This document shows positions 26,714 to 35,116 of a stretch of DNA of 64,000 nucleotides, one piece after another. A program made the position numbers and the translations under genes. The stretch is from Emticicia sp. CRIBPO (GTDB lineage: Bacteria; Bacteroidota; Bacteroidia; Cytophagales; Spirosomataceae). The notes under the pieces were generated by a model. It saw only the letters and a list, made by a program, of their open reading frames with translations, made no database searches and had not been told where the DNA came from. The first letter of the stretch is position 1; each line of letters starts with the position of its first letter. The stretch spans positions 51,275 to 115,274 of the forward strand of contig NZ_JAAAKV010000015.1 in assembly GCF_009905725.1 (NCBI RefSeq). The letters are read 5' to 3'.

Positions 26714-27484
26714 ATGGAAAGCCTCAGAGTCACCCTGGTTCAGTCTGATTTGTATTGGGAAAACCCCACAGCCAACCTGGCCATGTTTGAGGAAAAAATA
26801 TCCGGACTGGTGGACCAGACCGACCTGATCGTTCTCCCTGAGATGTTCAACACCGGTTTTTCTACCAACTACTCAGAACCCATGAACCTGACCACCCACA
26901 AGTGGATGAAACAAATGGCTACTCAGACGGGAGCCATTGTAACAGGCAGCATGGGAGTCAAAGAAAAATCAGGAAATTACAACCGCCTGCTGTGGGTTCA
27001 CCCATCCGGGGCAACGGATTATTACGATAAAAAGCACCTTTTTAAATATGGTGGTGAGCACGAAAAATTTTCTCCGGGACAATCCAAGCTCATAAAACCC
27101 GCCAAAGATTTTAACATCAGCACCCTGATCTGTTATGACCTGAGGTTTCCGGTATGGAGCAGAAACATCAGCAACGGCTTTGATGTTTTGATCTATGTGG
27201 CGTCATGGCCTGAGCCCAGAATTGAAGCCTGGAGTACTTTACTCAAGGCAAGGGCCATTGAAAACCAGTGTTATGTCATTGGGGTAAACCGCCTCGGCTC
27301 AGACGGGAACGGGCTGAAATACAACGGCCAATCAGCCATCATAGATTACAAAGGTCAGGTAATTGAGCAGCTGGGAGACCGGGAAATTGTGAAGACTTTT
27401 GAAATCAGTAAAGAGCCCCTGCTGGATTACAGGAACCAATTCCCCTTCTATAAGGATGCAGACGCCTTCGAAATACTGCATTGA
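26714..27484 (+). CDS. Omega-amidase/nitrilase-superfamily amidohydrolase
   Basis: 256 residues. The catalytic triad of the nitrilase superfamily is complete: Glu43 (VLPEMFNTGFS), Lys107 (YDKKHLF) and Cys140 (LICYDLRFP). The sequence between them (KYGGEHEKFSPG) and the C-terminus match the YafV/omega-amidase branch, which hydrolyses alpha-ketoglutaramate or alpha-ketosuccinamate in glutamine-transamination and methionine-salvage pathways. It is the last gene of the GNAT-def unit. Confidence 0.92.
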   Translation: MESLRVTLVQSDLYWENPTANLAMFEEKISGLVDQTDLIVLPEMFNTGFSTNYSEPMNLTTHKWMKQMATQTGAIVTGSMGVKEKSGNYNRLLWVHPSGATDYYDKKHLFKYGGEHEKFSPGQSKLIKPAKDFNISTLICYDLRFPVWSRNISNGFDVLIYVASWPEPRIEAWSTLLKARAIENQCYVIGVNRLGSDGNGLKYNGQSAIIDYKGQVIEQLGDREIVKTFEISKEPLLDYRNQFPFYKDADAFEILH

Positions 27485-27552
27485 TTTCAAGCATTATAAA
27501 TGTCTCAGGAAGTAGTTCCCGGTTGATTAAATTCAATTAATGTCAGATTATT

Positions 27553-27566
27553 ATGCAACCTTGCAT
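27553..27566. promoter_or_regulatory. Inverted repeat over a -33 element
   Basis: ATGCAA-CC-TTGCAT, a six-base perfect arm on each side, overlaps the -33 TTG (27561-27563) of the next gene. This position suits an operator. Its half-site resembles ATGCAAC of the 37-bp palindrome at 29782-29818, but the spacing differs. Confidence 0.3.
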
Positions 27567-27590
27567 CAATTGCTGTCATCTTTAAGTTTG
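27561..27590 (+). promoter_or_regulatory. Promoter of the small membrane protein gene
   Basis: TTG at 27561-27563, 19 bases, TAAGTTTG at 27583-27590: a full match to the Bacteroidota -33/-7 promoter. Leader about 25 bases. Confidence 0.7.
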
Positions 27591-27621
27591 TAAATCTATT
27601 TCCAATCTAAATTATCATTCC

Positions 27622-28038
27622 ATGAAGTATTTGCTTTCATTATCCGCCATTCTGTTATTTTCAACATTCACTTTTGCCAATCCTGATGTTGAAGTATTTT
27701 CACAGCCATCTTACGAATTTGAACAATTAGACCAGATCGAATCATTTATCGATAAAAATCAGGGTATTTCACTGAATGAGTTAAAAAACAACCACGCCGA
27801 CGTATTAGCAGACGTGACCTTGATTGAAGATACCGGAGCTACTTTAAACATCACCAAAGAAATGCCTCTGCTTGGCGGATTCTGGTGGGGATGCTGTCTG
27901 GGAATTATCGGCTTAGCCCTGGTTTATTTCATTACCGACAATGACAAACTTGAGGTAAAAAATGCTTTGATAGGATGTATCATTTCAACCCTTGTCGTAG
28001 GAGTCGGTGGCATCCTGGATCCTTTCAACTGGTTCTGA
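27622..28038 (+). CDS. Small exported protein with two C-terminal membrane segments
   Basis: 138 residues. The signal peptide ends TFANP. An acidic helix-rich segment follows (about 25-85), then two membrane helices: GGFWWGCCLGIIGLALVYFIT and ALIGCIISTLVVGVGGILDPF. The paired CC at the start of the first helix is notable. I do not recognise a named family, although short proteins of this layout are frequent in Bacteroidota. It has a consensus promoter, an inverted repeat over the -33 and a perfect terminator, so it is a free-standing transcription unit and probably well expressed. Confidence 0.7.
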   Translation: MKYLLSLSAILLFSTFTFANPDVEVFSQPSYEFEQLDQIESFIDKNQGISLNELKNNHADVLADVTLIEDTGATLNITKEMPLLGGFWWGCCLGIIGLALVYFITDNDKLEVKNALIGCIISTLVVGVGGILDPFNWF

Positions 28039-28068
28039 TCCCCTCATTGATTTCTGATTTTATACCTG

Positions 28069-28095
28069 AAAAGGGCGTCTGCAGACGCCCTTTTT
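28069..28095 (+). terminator. Perfect palindromic terminator
   Basis: AAAAGGGCGTCTG-CAGACGCCCTTTT followed by T. It can work in both directions. Confidence 0.85.
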
Positions 28096-28125
28096 GGTTT
28101 TATAGGCATTAATTATGTATCTTTC
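28094..28125 (+). promoter_or_regulatory. Probable promoter of the deacetylase gene
   Basis: TTG at 28094-28096, 21 bases, TATCTTTC at 28118-28125 (one base off TAnnTTTG). It begins inside the preceding terminator's T tract. Confidence 0.4.
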
Positions 28126-28158
28126 GAGCCGTAAAACTTTCTCCTTTTTAACAAACTT

Positions 28159-29313
28159 ATGCGTTTAGAAAAAACTATTCAGTTGCTGTCTGACCTTGTT
28201 GCATTCCCGGTTCTGGGAGGCGAAAGCAACCTCACCATCGTTGATTACATCGGAAAATATCTGGAAGAAAATAATGTTGAATACCAGCTGGTTAAAAATC
28301 CCGAAGGTACGAAGGCCTCTATGCATTGCAGGATAGGGCCTGCAGTAGACGGGGGTTTGATTTTATCCGGTCATACGGATGTGGTGCCTGTAGCCGGACA
28401 AGCCTGGGATACAGATCCGTTTGTACTCACCGAAAAAGACGGAAAATTATATGCCCGCGGTTCTGCCGACATGAAAGGTTTTCTGGCTTCTTGCCTTTCC
28501 AGCATTCCTGCGATGCAGGCTGCCAGTCTCAAAAAACCTATTTATCTTGCTTTTTCCTATGATGAAGAAATAGGTTGCCTGGCAGCCCCTGAACTGGTAG
28601 AAGCCATCAACCGGTTTTATGAAGAAAAACCACAATTTGCCCTTATCGGAGAGCCTTCTGTATTGAAACCTATCGTAGGTCAGAAAGGCATCTGTGTGCT
28701 GGAAACCATCGTTCACGGCTCTGCAGGGCACAGCAGCCGGATAAAACAGGAGGTAAGTGCCATTCATGTGGCGGCCAGGTTAATTACATGGCTGGAAGAT
28801 AAAATGGAAGACATCAGCCGGAACAATACCGACGAAAGGTTTCATCCCAATCACACCTCATTGCATGCAGGCATTATCCACGGCGGGATTGCCCCGAACG
28901 TGATTTCAGACCGCTGCAGTTTTCATTGGGACATCAGGAATATTCCGGGTGACAACCTGCACAAAATCATCGAAGATTTTGCGGCTTATTCCAAATCCCT
29001 GGAACAGGAACTTCAGAAGAGATTTGCAAGAGCCAGAATCGAAACCATAGAACACCACCCCCCTGTTCCGCCACTGGATACTCCGGAACATTTACCGATT
29101 GTCAATCTGATCCGGAAAATCAGCCGGACTGAAGAACTGGATACGGTAGCCTATGCCGCAGAAGCGGGTCAGTTTGCCCAGGGAGGATTTGAAGCTGTTA
29201 TTTGCGGACCGGGAGACATTGCACAAGCACACAGGGCCAACGAGTTCATCGAAATCAGTCAGCTGGAAAAAGGCCTTGCCATGATTGACAGGCTAATAGA
29301 AGAATTCAGCTGA
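28159..29313 (+). CDS. argE: M20-family acetylornithine deacetylase (ArgE-like)
   Basis: 384 residues. It hydrolyses N-acetylornithine to ornithine and acetate. Zinc and catalytic residues of the M20A family are in order: His72 and Asp74 (LSGHTDVVPV), bridging Asp104 (GSADMKG), general base Glu136 and ligand Glu137 (SYDEEIG), Glu165 region (IGEPSVLKPI). The dimerisation domain follows (about 180-290). Specificity could also be another N-acyl amino acid; no other arg gene is near. It is convergent with the VanZ-like gene, three bases apart. Confidence 0.88.
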   Translation: MRLEKTIQLLSDLVAFPVLGGESNLTIVDYIGKYLEENNVEYQLVKNPEGTKASMHCRIGPAVDGGLILSGHTDVVPVAGQAWDTDPFVLTEKDGKLYARGSADMKGFLASCLSSIPAMQAASLKKPIYLAFSYDEEIGCLAAPELVEAINRFYEEKPQFALIGEPSVLKPIVGQKGICVLETIVHGSAGHSSRIKQEVSAIHVAARLITWLEDKMEDISRNNTDERFHPNHTSLHAGIIHGGIAPNVISDRCSFHWDIRNIPGDNLHKIIEDFAAYSKSLEQELQKRFARARIETIEHHPPVPPLDTPEHLPIVNLIRKISRTEELDTVAYAAEAGQFAQGGFEAVICGPGDIAQAHRANEFIEISQLEKGLAMIDRLIEEFS

Positions 29314-29316
29314 ACA

Positions 29317-29691
29317 TCAATCCCAGCCGAAATAGTCAACAATCAAAAGGTAGATTTTGTAACAACCAAAACCGATAACAATACCGATGACGTCAGCCAG
29401 GATATCATAATAATCAAATGACCTGTTAAATCCTGCCGGGAGAAGCTTCTGGACAATCTCTACCAGGTAAGCAAAAAGAGAAAGGCAGATAAAAACAAAC
29501 CAGTATGAAGGGATAAAACCAAGCCAGGAAAATCCAAGAGCGGCAAAGGCTAAAAAATGTACTGTCTTATCAAAAAAAGGCAAATCAGTTTCCGGAACAG
29601 TATCCGAGGGTATAAAGCAGATTGTAGCTACAAACAGGGTAAGTAAAATAGCTAAATATGGCTTTTTTAAGAAGTTAACAATCCAGTTCAT
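29317..29691 (-). CDS. VanZ-like family membrane protein
   Basis: 124 residues with four membrane segments. DKTVHFLAFAALGFSWL, the central EIVQKLLPAGFNRSFDYYDILADVIGIVIG and the aromatic C-terminus match the VanZ-like family, named after a teicoplanin-resistance accessory protein but widespread in bacteria with no resistance role. Function unknown. The short stand-alone form is the common one in Bacteroidota. Confidence 0.85.
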   Translation of the reverse strand: MNWIVNFLKKPYLAILLTLFVATICFIPSDTVPETDLPFFDKTVHFLAFAALGFSWLGFIPSYWFVFICLSLFAYLVEIVQKLLPAGFNRSFDYYDILADVIGIVIGFGCYKIYLLIVDYFGWD

Positions 29692-29781
29692 TTAACTGTA
29701 CACTTTTAATTGTGTTTTTTGAATATGACTGCAAACTAAGGTTTAAAAAATCATTCGAGCAAATATATTTTCTGACAATAT

Positions 29782-29818
29782 ACAGCACAACATGCAACAT
29801 TGTTGCATGTTGTGCTGT
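29782..29818. promoter_or_regulatory. 37-bp perfect palindrome, candidate metal-regulator (Fur/Zur-family) operator
   Basis: Arms of 18 bases, acagcacaacatgcaaca and its exact complement, around a single T at 29800. The core TGCAACA-T-TGTTGCA has the 7-1-7 form typical of Fur-family sites. It ends 8 bases before a near-consensus -7 element (TATATTTA at 29826-29833) and contains a TTG (29803-29805) at the -33 distance. Only four T follow, and it lies between divergent genes, so a terminator role is less likely. Confidence 0.5.
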
Positions 29819-29853
29819 TTTAGTTTATATTTATGCTCTAAACCTTATATATC

Positions 29854-30312
29854 ATGCGTATATTCAGTTATATTACTTGCCTACTCATTCTTTTTAATAC
29901 AGCCAACAGCTTCTCTCAGGCAAATTCTCCTGTCAAAATAAGCTGGGGTGACCTGACAGACGTTAAGTTTAATCGCAAATATCACAAGGAGCTGGAAGAG
30001 TTTTTCCTTTTCCCGACATTCGGGCCCAAAGTCAGGAGTCTCGAGGGCAAAACCATTGAGATTAAGGGCTATATGATCCCCGTCAGCCTGGAAGAAAACC
30101 TCCTGGTGATTTCCTCAAAACCCATGGCCTCCTGCTTTTTTTGCGGAGCTGCGGGGCCGGAGTCCATCATCCAGGTGAAAATGTCCAGAAAAACCGCCTT
30201 CAAAACAGACCAGGTGGCTACTATTCAGGGGAAACTGAAACTCAATCCGGACGACATCAATGAGCTCAATTATATCCTGTTGGACTCTTCCGTTTCACCG
30301 CCATCCAAGTGA
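29854..30312 (+). CDS. DUF3299-like exported protein with CxxC
   Basis: 152 residues. The signal peptide ends SFSQA. The mature part has ISWGDLTDVKF, an LEGKTIEIKGYMIPVSLE beta segment, then MASCFFCGAAGPESIIQV with Cys94-x2-Cys97, and IQGKLKLN near the end, the pattern of DUF3299 proteins. These are small periplasmic proteins of unknown function, which in Pseudomonas and Vibrio occur in zinc-starvation operons with a MacB-like ABC transporter. No such transporter is present here. A link to metal supply is inferred from family and from the upstream palindrome. Confidence 0.75.
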   Translation: MRIFSYITCLLILFNTANSFSQANSPVKISWGDLTDVKFNRKYHKELEEFFLFPTFGPKVRSLEGKTIEIKGYMIPVSLEENLLVISSKPMASCFFCGAAGPESIIQVKMSRKTAFKTDQVATIQGKLKLNPDDINELNYILLDSSVSPPSK

Positions 30313-30584
30313 TTTACCGGCTGGTAATTTATCAATATCACAAGCCCTCATACAACAAGTTTTTTGTTGTCAAAACCAATTTATTACACCCTTCGTAAGT
30401 TATTCATAATAAGAGCTTAGCTAAAACAAAAGGAAGCCTTGCCGGTCAGCCTTTTCAAACAGTACATTATCACTTAAAAATTGTACTTTACATGGGTTTA
30501 TTGACAAAACTGCACAGGTTGTTTTAACAAAAACCTATTAATGTGTTATTTTCGCTATTTAGTACAACAATCTTAATATAAAAG
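30313..30584. other. Intergenic region upstream of glnS
   Basis: 272 bases without a gene. A hairpin ACAACAA / TTGTTGT (30352-30370) lacks a T tail. TATTTTCG at 30547-30554 is one base off the -7 consensus for glnS. Confidence 0.5.
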
Positions 30585-32255
30585 ATGTCAGAAGAGGGTA
30601 AAATAAGGAACTTGAATTTTATTGAAGAAATCGTTGAAGCGGATCTTGAAGCGGGCAAAAATGACGGGCGGTTACTTACGCGTTTCCCTCCGGAGCCTAA
30701 CGGATATCTGCACATTGGCCACGCAAAATCTATATGCCTGAACTTTGGTCTGGCCATAAAATATGGAGGAGGTACCAACCTCAGATTTGACGACACCAAC
30801 CCGGTTACTGAAGACACTGAATATGTAGATTCCATCAAAAATGATGTAAAGTGGCTAGGTTTTGAATGGGAGAATGAATTGTATGCTTCCGATTATTTCG
30901 ACCAGCTTTTTGAGTTTGCCAAAGTACTTATCAGAAAAGGCTTTGCTTATGTAGACGACAGTTCTTCTGAAGAAATGGCCACATTGAAAGGAGTTCCTTC
31001 TATGCCCGGCACAGACAGTCCATACAGAAGCAGGTCGATAGAAGAAAACATGGCCTTGTTTGAAGGCATGGCTAATGGCGATTTTGAAGAGGGAACGAGA
31101 GTACTCCGTGCCAAAGCCGACATGTCTTCCAGCAATATGCTGATGAGAGACCCTATCATTTACAGGATCAAATTTGCCCATCATCACCGTACCGGCGACA
31201 AGTGGTGCATTTACCCGATGTATGATTTTGCTCACGGGCAATCGGATTCCATAGAAGGTATCACCCACTCGATCTGTACCCTTGAATTTGTTTCTCACAG
31301 GGAATTGTACGACTGGTTTATCGAAAAACTGGAGATTTTCCCGTCCAAACAATATGAATTTGCCAGACTTAATCTGAGTTATACCATTACCAGTAAAAGA
31401 AAACTACTTCAACTGGTCAATGAAAAATATGTTTCCGGCTGGGATGACCCAAGAATGCCGACGATTTCAGCGTTCCGTCGGAGAGGGTACACACCAAAAG
31501 CAATCCGTGATTTCTGTGACAGAATCGGAGTAGCCAAACGCGACAACCTGATCGATGTCAGTCTGCTTGATTTCTTTGTAAGGGAAGACCTGAACAAACT
31601 GGCTACCAGGGTTATGGCTGTTTCTGATCCGGTTAAGGTGGTCATCACTAACTTTGAAGAAGGTCTGACAGAAACCTGTGAGCTTGAAAACAACCCTGAA
31701 GATCCTGAATCGGGCGTTCGTGAAGTGCCGTTTACCAGGGAAATTTATATAGAAAAGGAAGATTTCATGGAAAATCCTCCGAAAAAATATTTCCGTCTTG
31801 CTCCCGGCCAAATGGTCAGACTCAAAGGGGCCTACATCATCCAGTGTGACGAAGTCATCAAGAATGAATCGGGTGAACTGATAGAACTGAGATGTTCACT
31901 GGTCAAAAACAGCAAAAGCGGGCAGGATGAATCAGGCCTGAAGGTCAAAGGGACCATTCACTGGGTTTCGATCCCCCACGCCATCAAGGCCGAAGCCAGG
32001 ATTTATGACCGCCTGTTTAAGGTAGAAGATCCCGGCAGTGAAGAAGGAGATTTTAAAGATTACATCAACGAAAACTCTCTTGAGATCAAGGAGCTTTATG
32101 TAGAACCTTATCTTGCCAATGCTACGACAGACGCTAAATATCAGTTTATCAGAAACGGATATTATGTTTTAGACCCGGATTCGAGAGATGGGAAACTGAT
32201 CTTTAACAAGACAGTCGGCCTGAAAGATTCTTTCAAAATAGAAACGGCGAAATAA
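30585..32255 (+). CDS. glnS: Glutaminyl-tRNA synthetase
   Basis: 556 residues. It charges tRNA-Gln with glutamine. The class I signatures are HIGH at 43-46 (PNGYLHIGHAKS) and a KMSKS-like loop S270-K-R-K-L. The PEPNG start, DDTNP, HQ-like segments and a C-terminal beta-barrel anticodon domain (about 340-550) match bacterial GlnRS. GlnRS is distinguished from GluRS by the PPEPNG form and the barrel. The gene coexists with gatB at 59552. It ends in a clear terminator. Confidence 0.96.
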   Translation: MSEEGKIRNLNFIEEIVEADLEAGKNDGRLLTRFPPEPNGYLHIGHAKSICLNFGLAIKYGGGTNLRFDDTNPVTEDTEYVDSIKNDVKWLGFEWENELYASDYFDQLFEFAKVLIRKGFAYVDDSSSEEMATLKGVPSMPGTDSPYRSRSIEENMALFEGMANGDFEEGTRVLRAKADMSSSNMLMRDPIIYRIKFAHHHRTGDKWCIYPMYDFAHGQSDSIEGITHSICTLEFVSHRELYDWFIEKLEIFPSKQYEFARLNLSYTITSKRKLLQLVNEKYVSGWDDPRMPTISAFRRRGYTPKAIRDFCDRIGVAKRDNLIDVSLLDFFVREDLNKLATRVMAVSDPVKVVITNFEEGLTETCELENNPEDPESGVREVPFTREIYIEKEDFMENPPKKYFRLAPGQMVRLKGAYIIQCDEVIKNESGELIELRCSLVKNSKSGQDESGLKVKGTIHWVSIPHAIKAEARIYDRLFKVEDPGSEEGDFKDYINENSLEIKELYVEPYLANATTDAKYQFIRNGYYVLDPDSRDGKLIFNKTVGLKDSFKIETAK

Positions 32256-32262
32256 AAAATAC

Positions 32263-32288
32263 AAGAGAGGTTTTCCTCTCTTTTTTTA
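32263..32288 (+). terminator. Rho-independent terminator of glnS
   Basis: AAGAGAGG-TTTT-CCTCTCTT followed by TTTTT. Confidence 0.85.
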
Positions 32289-32323
32289 TGCCCGTTATCA
32301 TAGGCTTTTAAATCATATTCGCT

Positions 32324-32331
32324 TACTTTTG
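32324..32331 (+). promoter_or_regulatory. -7 promoter element of the LOG-family gene
   Basis: TACTTTTG matches TAnnTTTG. The leader would be about 85 bases. No convincing -33 TTG. Confidence 0.45.
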
Positions 32332-32422
32332 GTCATTCTACGTATTCAGAGCAGTTATAATAAGAAAGATGTCCTTCAAACGACACTCTCCTATGGACTG
32401 GCTGCAGCATTATTAAAATAGT

Positions 32423-33142
32423 ATGACAAACAAAAAAGAAATCCAGTTTTTAGAAGGTCCGAGATCCAGGTTTGAAGAATTTTTCTTTGCTTTTGACGTC
32501 CTTAAAGAATTCATCAAAGGCTTCAGGTCACTGCACTTTGTAGGCCCGTGTGTAACGATCTTCGGTTCTGCCCGGTTTGACGAATTCAATCCTCACTACA
32601 TTCAGGCCCGGGAACTGTCAGCTAAAATAGCAAGTGCCGGCTTTACAATCATGACAGGCGGAGGTCCCGGCATTATGGAAGCAGCCAACAGAGGTGCTAA
32701 AGATGTTGGCGGTAAATCAGTGGGTTGTAACATCGTATTGCCTCATGAGCAGCACCAAAACCCATATCTGGACAAATGGGTCAATATCAAGTATTTCTTT
32801 GTCAGGAAGACTTTGCTGATCAAGTATTCTTACGCTTTTGTTATTTGTCCCGGTGGCTTCGGCACGATGGATGAGTTTTTTGAAGCCCTTACCCTTGTCC
32901 AGACCAACAAGATCAAAAGATTCCCCATTGTGATTCTGGGCAAGGACTTTCATCAGCACCTGATCAGGCACATAGAAATGCTGATCAATGAGAAGACCAT
33001 TTCAGCAGAGGATAACAAACTCTTTCTAGTCACCGATTCAGTGGACGAAGCGGCAGAATTCATTGCCAGTAACACTATTACCCAATTTGGCCTGAAATAT
33101 AAACCTAAAGCTATTTTAAGAGAGAAATGGTTTGGGAGATAA
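32423..33142 (+). CDS. LOG-family (TIGR00730) nucleotide phosphoribohydrolase
   Basis: 239 residues. The Rossmann-like fold shows MTGGGPGIMEAANRGA (77-92) and PGGFGTMDEFFE (143-154), the two signatures of the LOG family formerly called lysine decarboxylases, with VRKT at 127-130. Plant and bacterial members release free cytokinin from the riboside monophosphate; others hydrolyse AMP or related nucleotides. Bacterial substrates vary, so the assignment stays general. It is convergent with the next gene. Confidence 0.9.
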   Translation: MTNKKEIQFLEGPRSRFEEFFFAFDVLKEFIKGFRSLHFVGPCVTIFGSARFDEFNPHYIQARELSAKIASAGFTIMTGGGPGIMEAANRGAKDVGGKSVGCNIVLPHEQHQNPYLDKWVNIKYFFVRKTLLIKYSYAFVICPGGFGTMDEFFEALTLVQTNKIKRFPIVILGKDFHQHLIRHIEMLINEKTISAEDNKLFLVTDSVDEAAEFIASNTITQFGLKYKPKAILREKWFGR

Positions 33143-33147
33143 AACCA

Positions 33148-33666
33148 CTATTTAGAAATGTAACGCTTATAATTAAACTTCAATTCTTCTGAAGGCTTAT
33201 CCTTATGCTCCATCAGGACATACATATTGATTTCATTTTCAGAGATTTTCTCAAAAGTAAATCCGTCAAAAAAAACCTTGCCGGGAGTTACTTTGATTAA
33301 CCTGAATTCTTCCCGCTCATCTTTTTCTTCCCATCCTTTCAGGTCTGCATTGAAATGTTTTAATCTGAGCACCAGCGTGCCGTTTTCCTGGCTCATGGCT
33401 CCGAATTCATAGAAAATCACTTCTTCTTTGATGGCCATTTTAAAGGAAAACATTTTCGATCCGGCCATCGTGGGCGACCAGATTTCTTCGGTTACACCTC
33501 CCATCGCCTCTCCCCGCCAATGTCCGGTAAGCCAGTCTATCACCTGCAAATCAGCCGCAGGTGAGATAGTCCCTTCCTTCCAGAACATTGTATGCTGGCC
33601 GGATTGAGAAAAGCAGGAAAAAACCGGAAATAGTAAAAGGATAATGAGATGCTTCATGGTATTCAT
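33148..33666 (-). CDS. DUF6265-like exported protein
   Basis: 172 residues. The signal peptide ends VFSCFSQ and may be a lipobox at FSC; MKHLIILLLF at the second ATG (33657) is equally good as a start. The mature domain begins DLQVIDWLTGHWRGEAMGGVTEEIWSP, typical of DUF6265, a lipocalin-like beta-barrel family of unknown function common in Bacteroidota and Proteobacteria. It is free-standing, convergent with the LOG-family gene with a five-base gap. Confidence 0.75.
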   Translation of the reverse strand: MNTMKHLIILLLFPVFSCFSQSGQHTMFWKEGTISPAADLQVIDWLTGHWRGEAMGGVTEEIWSPTMAGSKMFSFKMAIKEEVIFYEFGAMSQENGTLVLRLKHFNADLKGWEEKDEREEFRLIKVTPGKVFFDGFTFEKISENEINMYVLMEHKDKPSEELKFNYKRYISK

Positions 33667-33861
33667 TCAAAAACACACAGATTATATATTTGATAGACGC
33701 TTCAAGCCAGTTTACCTGTTCGGCAGCCAAAAAAGAAGTTCGTTTTTAACCGGTAGATACTCACAGCCGTGCGTGTCTGCCGGGTCAAATCAGGTATTCA
33801 TTAGTCAGAACGTATCCGGAAAATCTTTCAAATATTTAACGGAAGGGAATCACAGTTAAGA

Positions 33862-34629
33862 TCAGTAGTCTCCGCCTGCACCGCCGCCACCGAAGCTTCC
33901 GCCGCCAAATCCACCGAAGCCACCACCGCCTCCTCCTCCACCGGACCAGCCGCCGCCGCCCCAGCTTCCGGATTGCCTACCCCAACCTGTATAGGTAGTG
34001 TATGGAAAACCCGCATCGAAGAGTCCTCTTCCACCACCACCGCCACCTCCACGGTTTTTGCGGATAATGATGAAGATGATGATCAGAACAATAATAATGA
34101 ATATAAATCCGCCGATCCCGCCATCATCGTCTTTGGGTTCAGCTTTGTATTCACCTGAAGCGTATTTAATAATTTCGTCTGTGGCTTTGTCAAGTCCCTC
34201 ATAATACCGTAATTCCTTAAAGTTGGGAGCTATAAAATTAGTGATGATCTTCTTGGCATAAATATCCGGCAAAACACCTTCCATGCCGTATCCGGTAGCG
34301 ATAAACACTTTCCTGGTGCCGGGAGCCCAAAGGAGCACAATACCGTTATTAAAATCTTTCTGTCCAACACCCCACTCACGGCCCAGCTTGAAAGCATATT
34401 CCGAAGTCTCATAGGGCTCTGTAGTTCTCACAATTACCACCACGATCTGGGTACCTGTAGAATCATTATAGGCGACCAGTTTCTTCTCCAGGGCGTTTAC
34501 CTGGTCTGTACTCAAAAGCCCACCCACAAAATCATTGACCAGCCGCGGAGGGTTTGGTTTCGGGGGAATATCCTGAGCAAAAACACCAAATGTAAGGATT
34601 GAAAAAAGTAACAGCAGCTTCGTTGACAT
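33862..34629 (-). CDS. TPM-domain protein with glycine-rich tail (YgcG-like)
   Basis: 255 residues from the ATG at 34629, which begins a normal signal peptide (MSTKLLLLFSILTFGVFAQ); the GTG at 34659 would put ten polar residues before it. The order is signal, TPM domain (RLVNDFVGGLLS...QIVVVIVRTTEPYETSEYAFKLGREWGVGQKDFNNGIVLLWAPGTRK), one membrane helix (FIFIIIVLIIIFIII), then a low-complexity tail of about 70 residues built of Gly, Ser, Phe and Trp ending GGGGAGGDY. This is the YgcG/Psb32 layout; TPM proteins have phosphatase-like activity in photosystem repair. Second gene after LemA. Confidence 0.87.
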   Translation of the reverse strand: MSTKLLLLFSILTFGVFAQDIPPKPNPPRLVNDFVGGLLSTDQVNALEKKLVAYNDSTGTQIVVVIVRTTEPYETSEYAFKLGREWGVGQKDFNNGIVLLWAPGTRKVFIATGYGMEGVLPDIYAKKIITNFIAPNFKELRYYEGLDKATDEIIKYASGEYKAEPKDDDGGIGGFIFIIIVLIIIFIIIRKNRGGGGGGGRGLFDAGFPYTTYTGWGRQSGSWGGGGWSGGGGGGGGFGGFGGGSFGGGGAGGDY

Positions 34630-34655
34630 ATTTATCTTGTTTTCCGGGATCTTAA

Positions 34656-35081
34656 TCACCCAAAACTAATTTCGTCTGATAATTCGTTAACATCTCCGGA
34701 TTGATAAGGAAAGTATTTTTTAAGCTGCAATCCGGCTTCATAAATTCCATTGGAAAAACCTTCTACAAACTCTCCGTTTTTAAAATGAAAAGCAAGGAGC
34801 TTGCTGGTTGAGTCCCAGAAATCCTGCCCTACCTTATCATTGATCCCTTTATCGCCCAAAACAGCAAATTTGTGATCGTCATAGGCGAGATAAAAAAGCA
34901 CACCGTTTCGCAGGGCTGTCTTATGAAGAGACAGGAACTCGAATATCTCCCTGGCACGGGCCATCGGATTATTACCCGGGCACTCTTTTTCAATATGCAC
35001 CTTGATCTCACCGGAAGTCATCCTTTCGGCTTCCATAATGGCTTGTGTAATACTTTTCTGGTCGGATTCGCTGAGTAACAT
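34656..35081 (-). CDS. TPM-domain protein, short form
   Basis: 141 residues without signal or membrane segments. ITQAIMEAERMTSGEIKVHIEKECPG...NGVLFYLAYDDHKFAVLGDKGINDKVGQDFWDSTSKLL is the TPM domain alone. In Bacteroidota this cytoplasmic form usually lies between lemA and the membrane-bound TPM gene, exactly as here. It follows lemA by 35 bases that contain a stable hairpin, and precedes the larger TPM gene by 26 bases. Confidence 0.88.
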   Translation of the reverse strand: MLLSESDQKSITQAIMEAERMTSGEIKVHIEKECPGNNPMARAREIFEFLSLHKTALRNGVLFYLAYDDHKFAVLGDKGINDKVGQDFWDSTSKLLAFHFKNGEFVEGFSNGIYEAGLQLKKYFPYQSGDVNELSDEISFG

Positions 35082-35090
35082 AAAAGGTAA

Positions 35091-35106
35091 CCCCGCCGAA
35101 GCGGGG
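35091..35106 (-). promoter_or_regulatory. GC-rich hairpin with UUCG tetraloop inside the lemA-TPM operon
   Basis: On the minus strand CCCCGC-TTCG-GCGGGG, closed by C-G, forms the extra-stable C(UUCG)G loop. It lies 10 bases after the lemA stop and 9 bases before the TPM start. Following T residues are sparse (TTACCTTTT), so it is more an attenuator or RNA-stability element than a full terminator. Confidence 0.55.
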
Positions 35107-35116
35107 ATTAGTTTAT

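Noticed and set aside
33862..34052. Glycine-rich repeat region considered as a CRISPR or satellite
   Set aside because: It is the low-complexity GGC/GGA-coded tail of a YgcG-like protein; no spacer structure.
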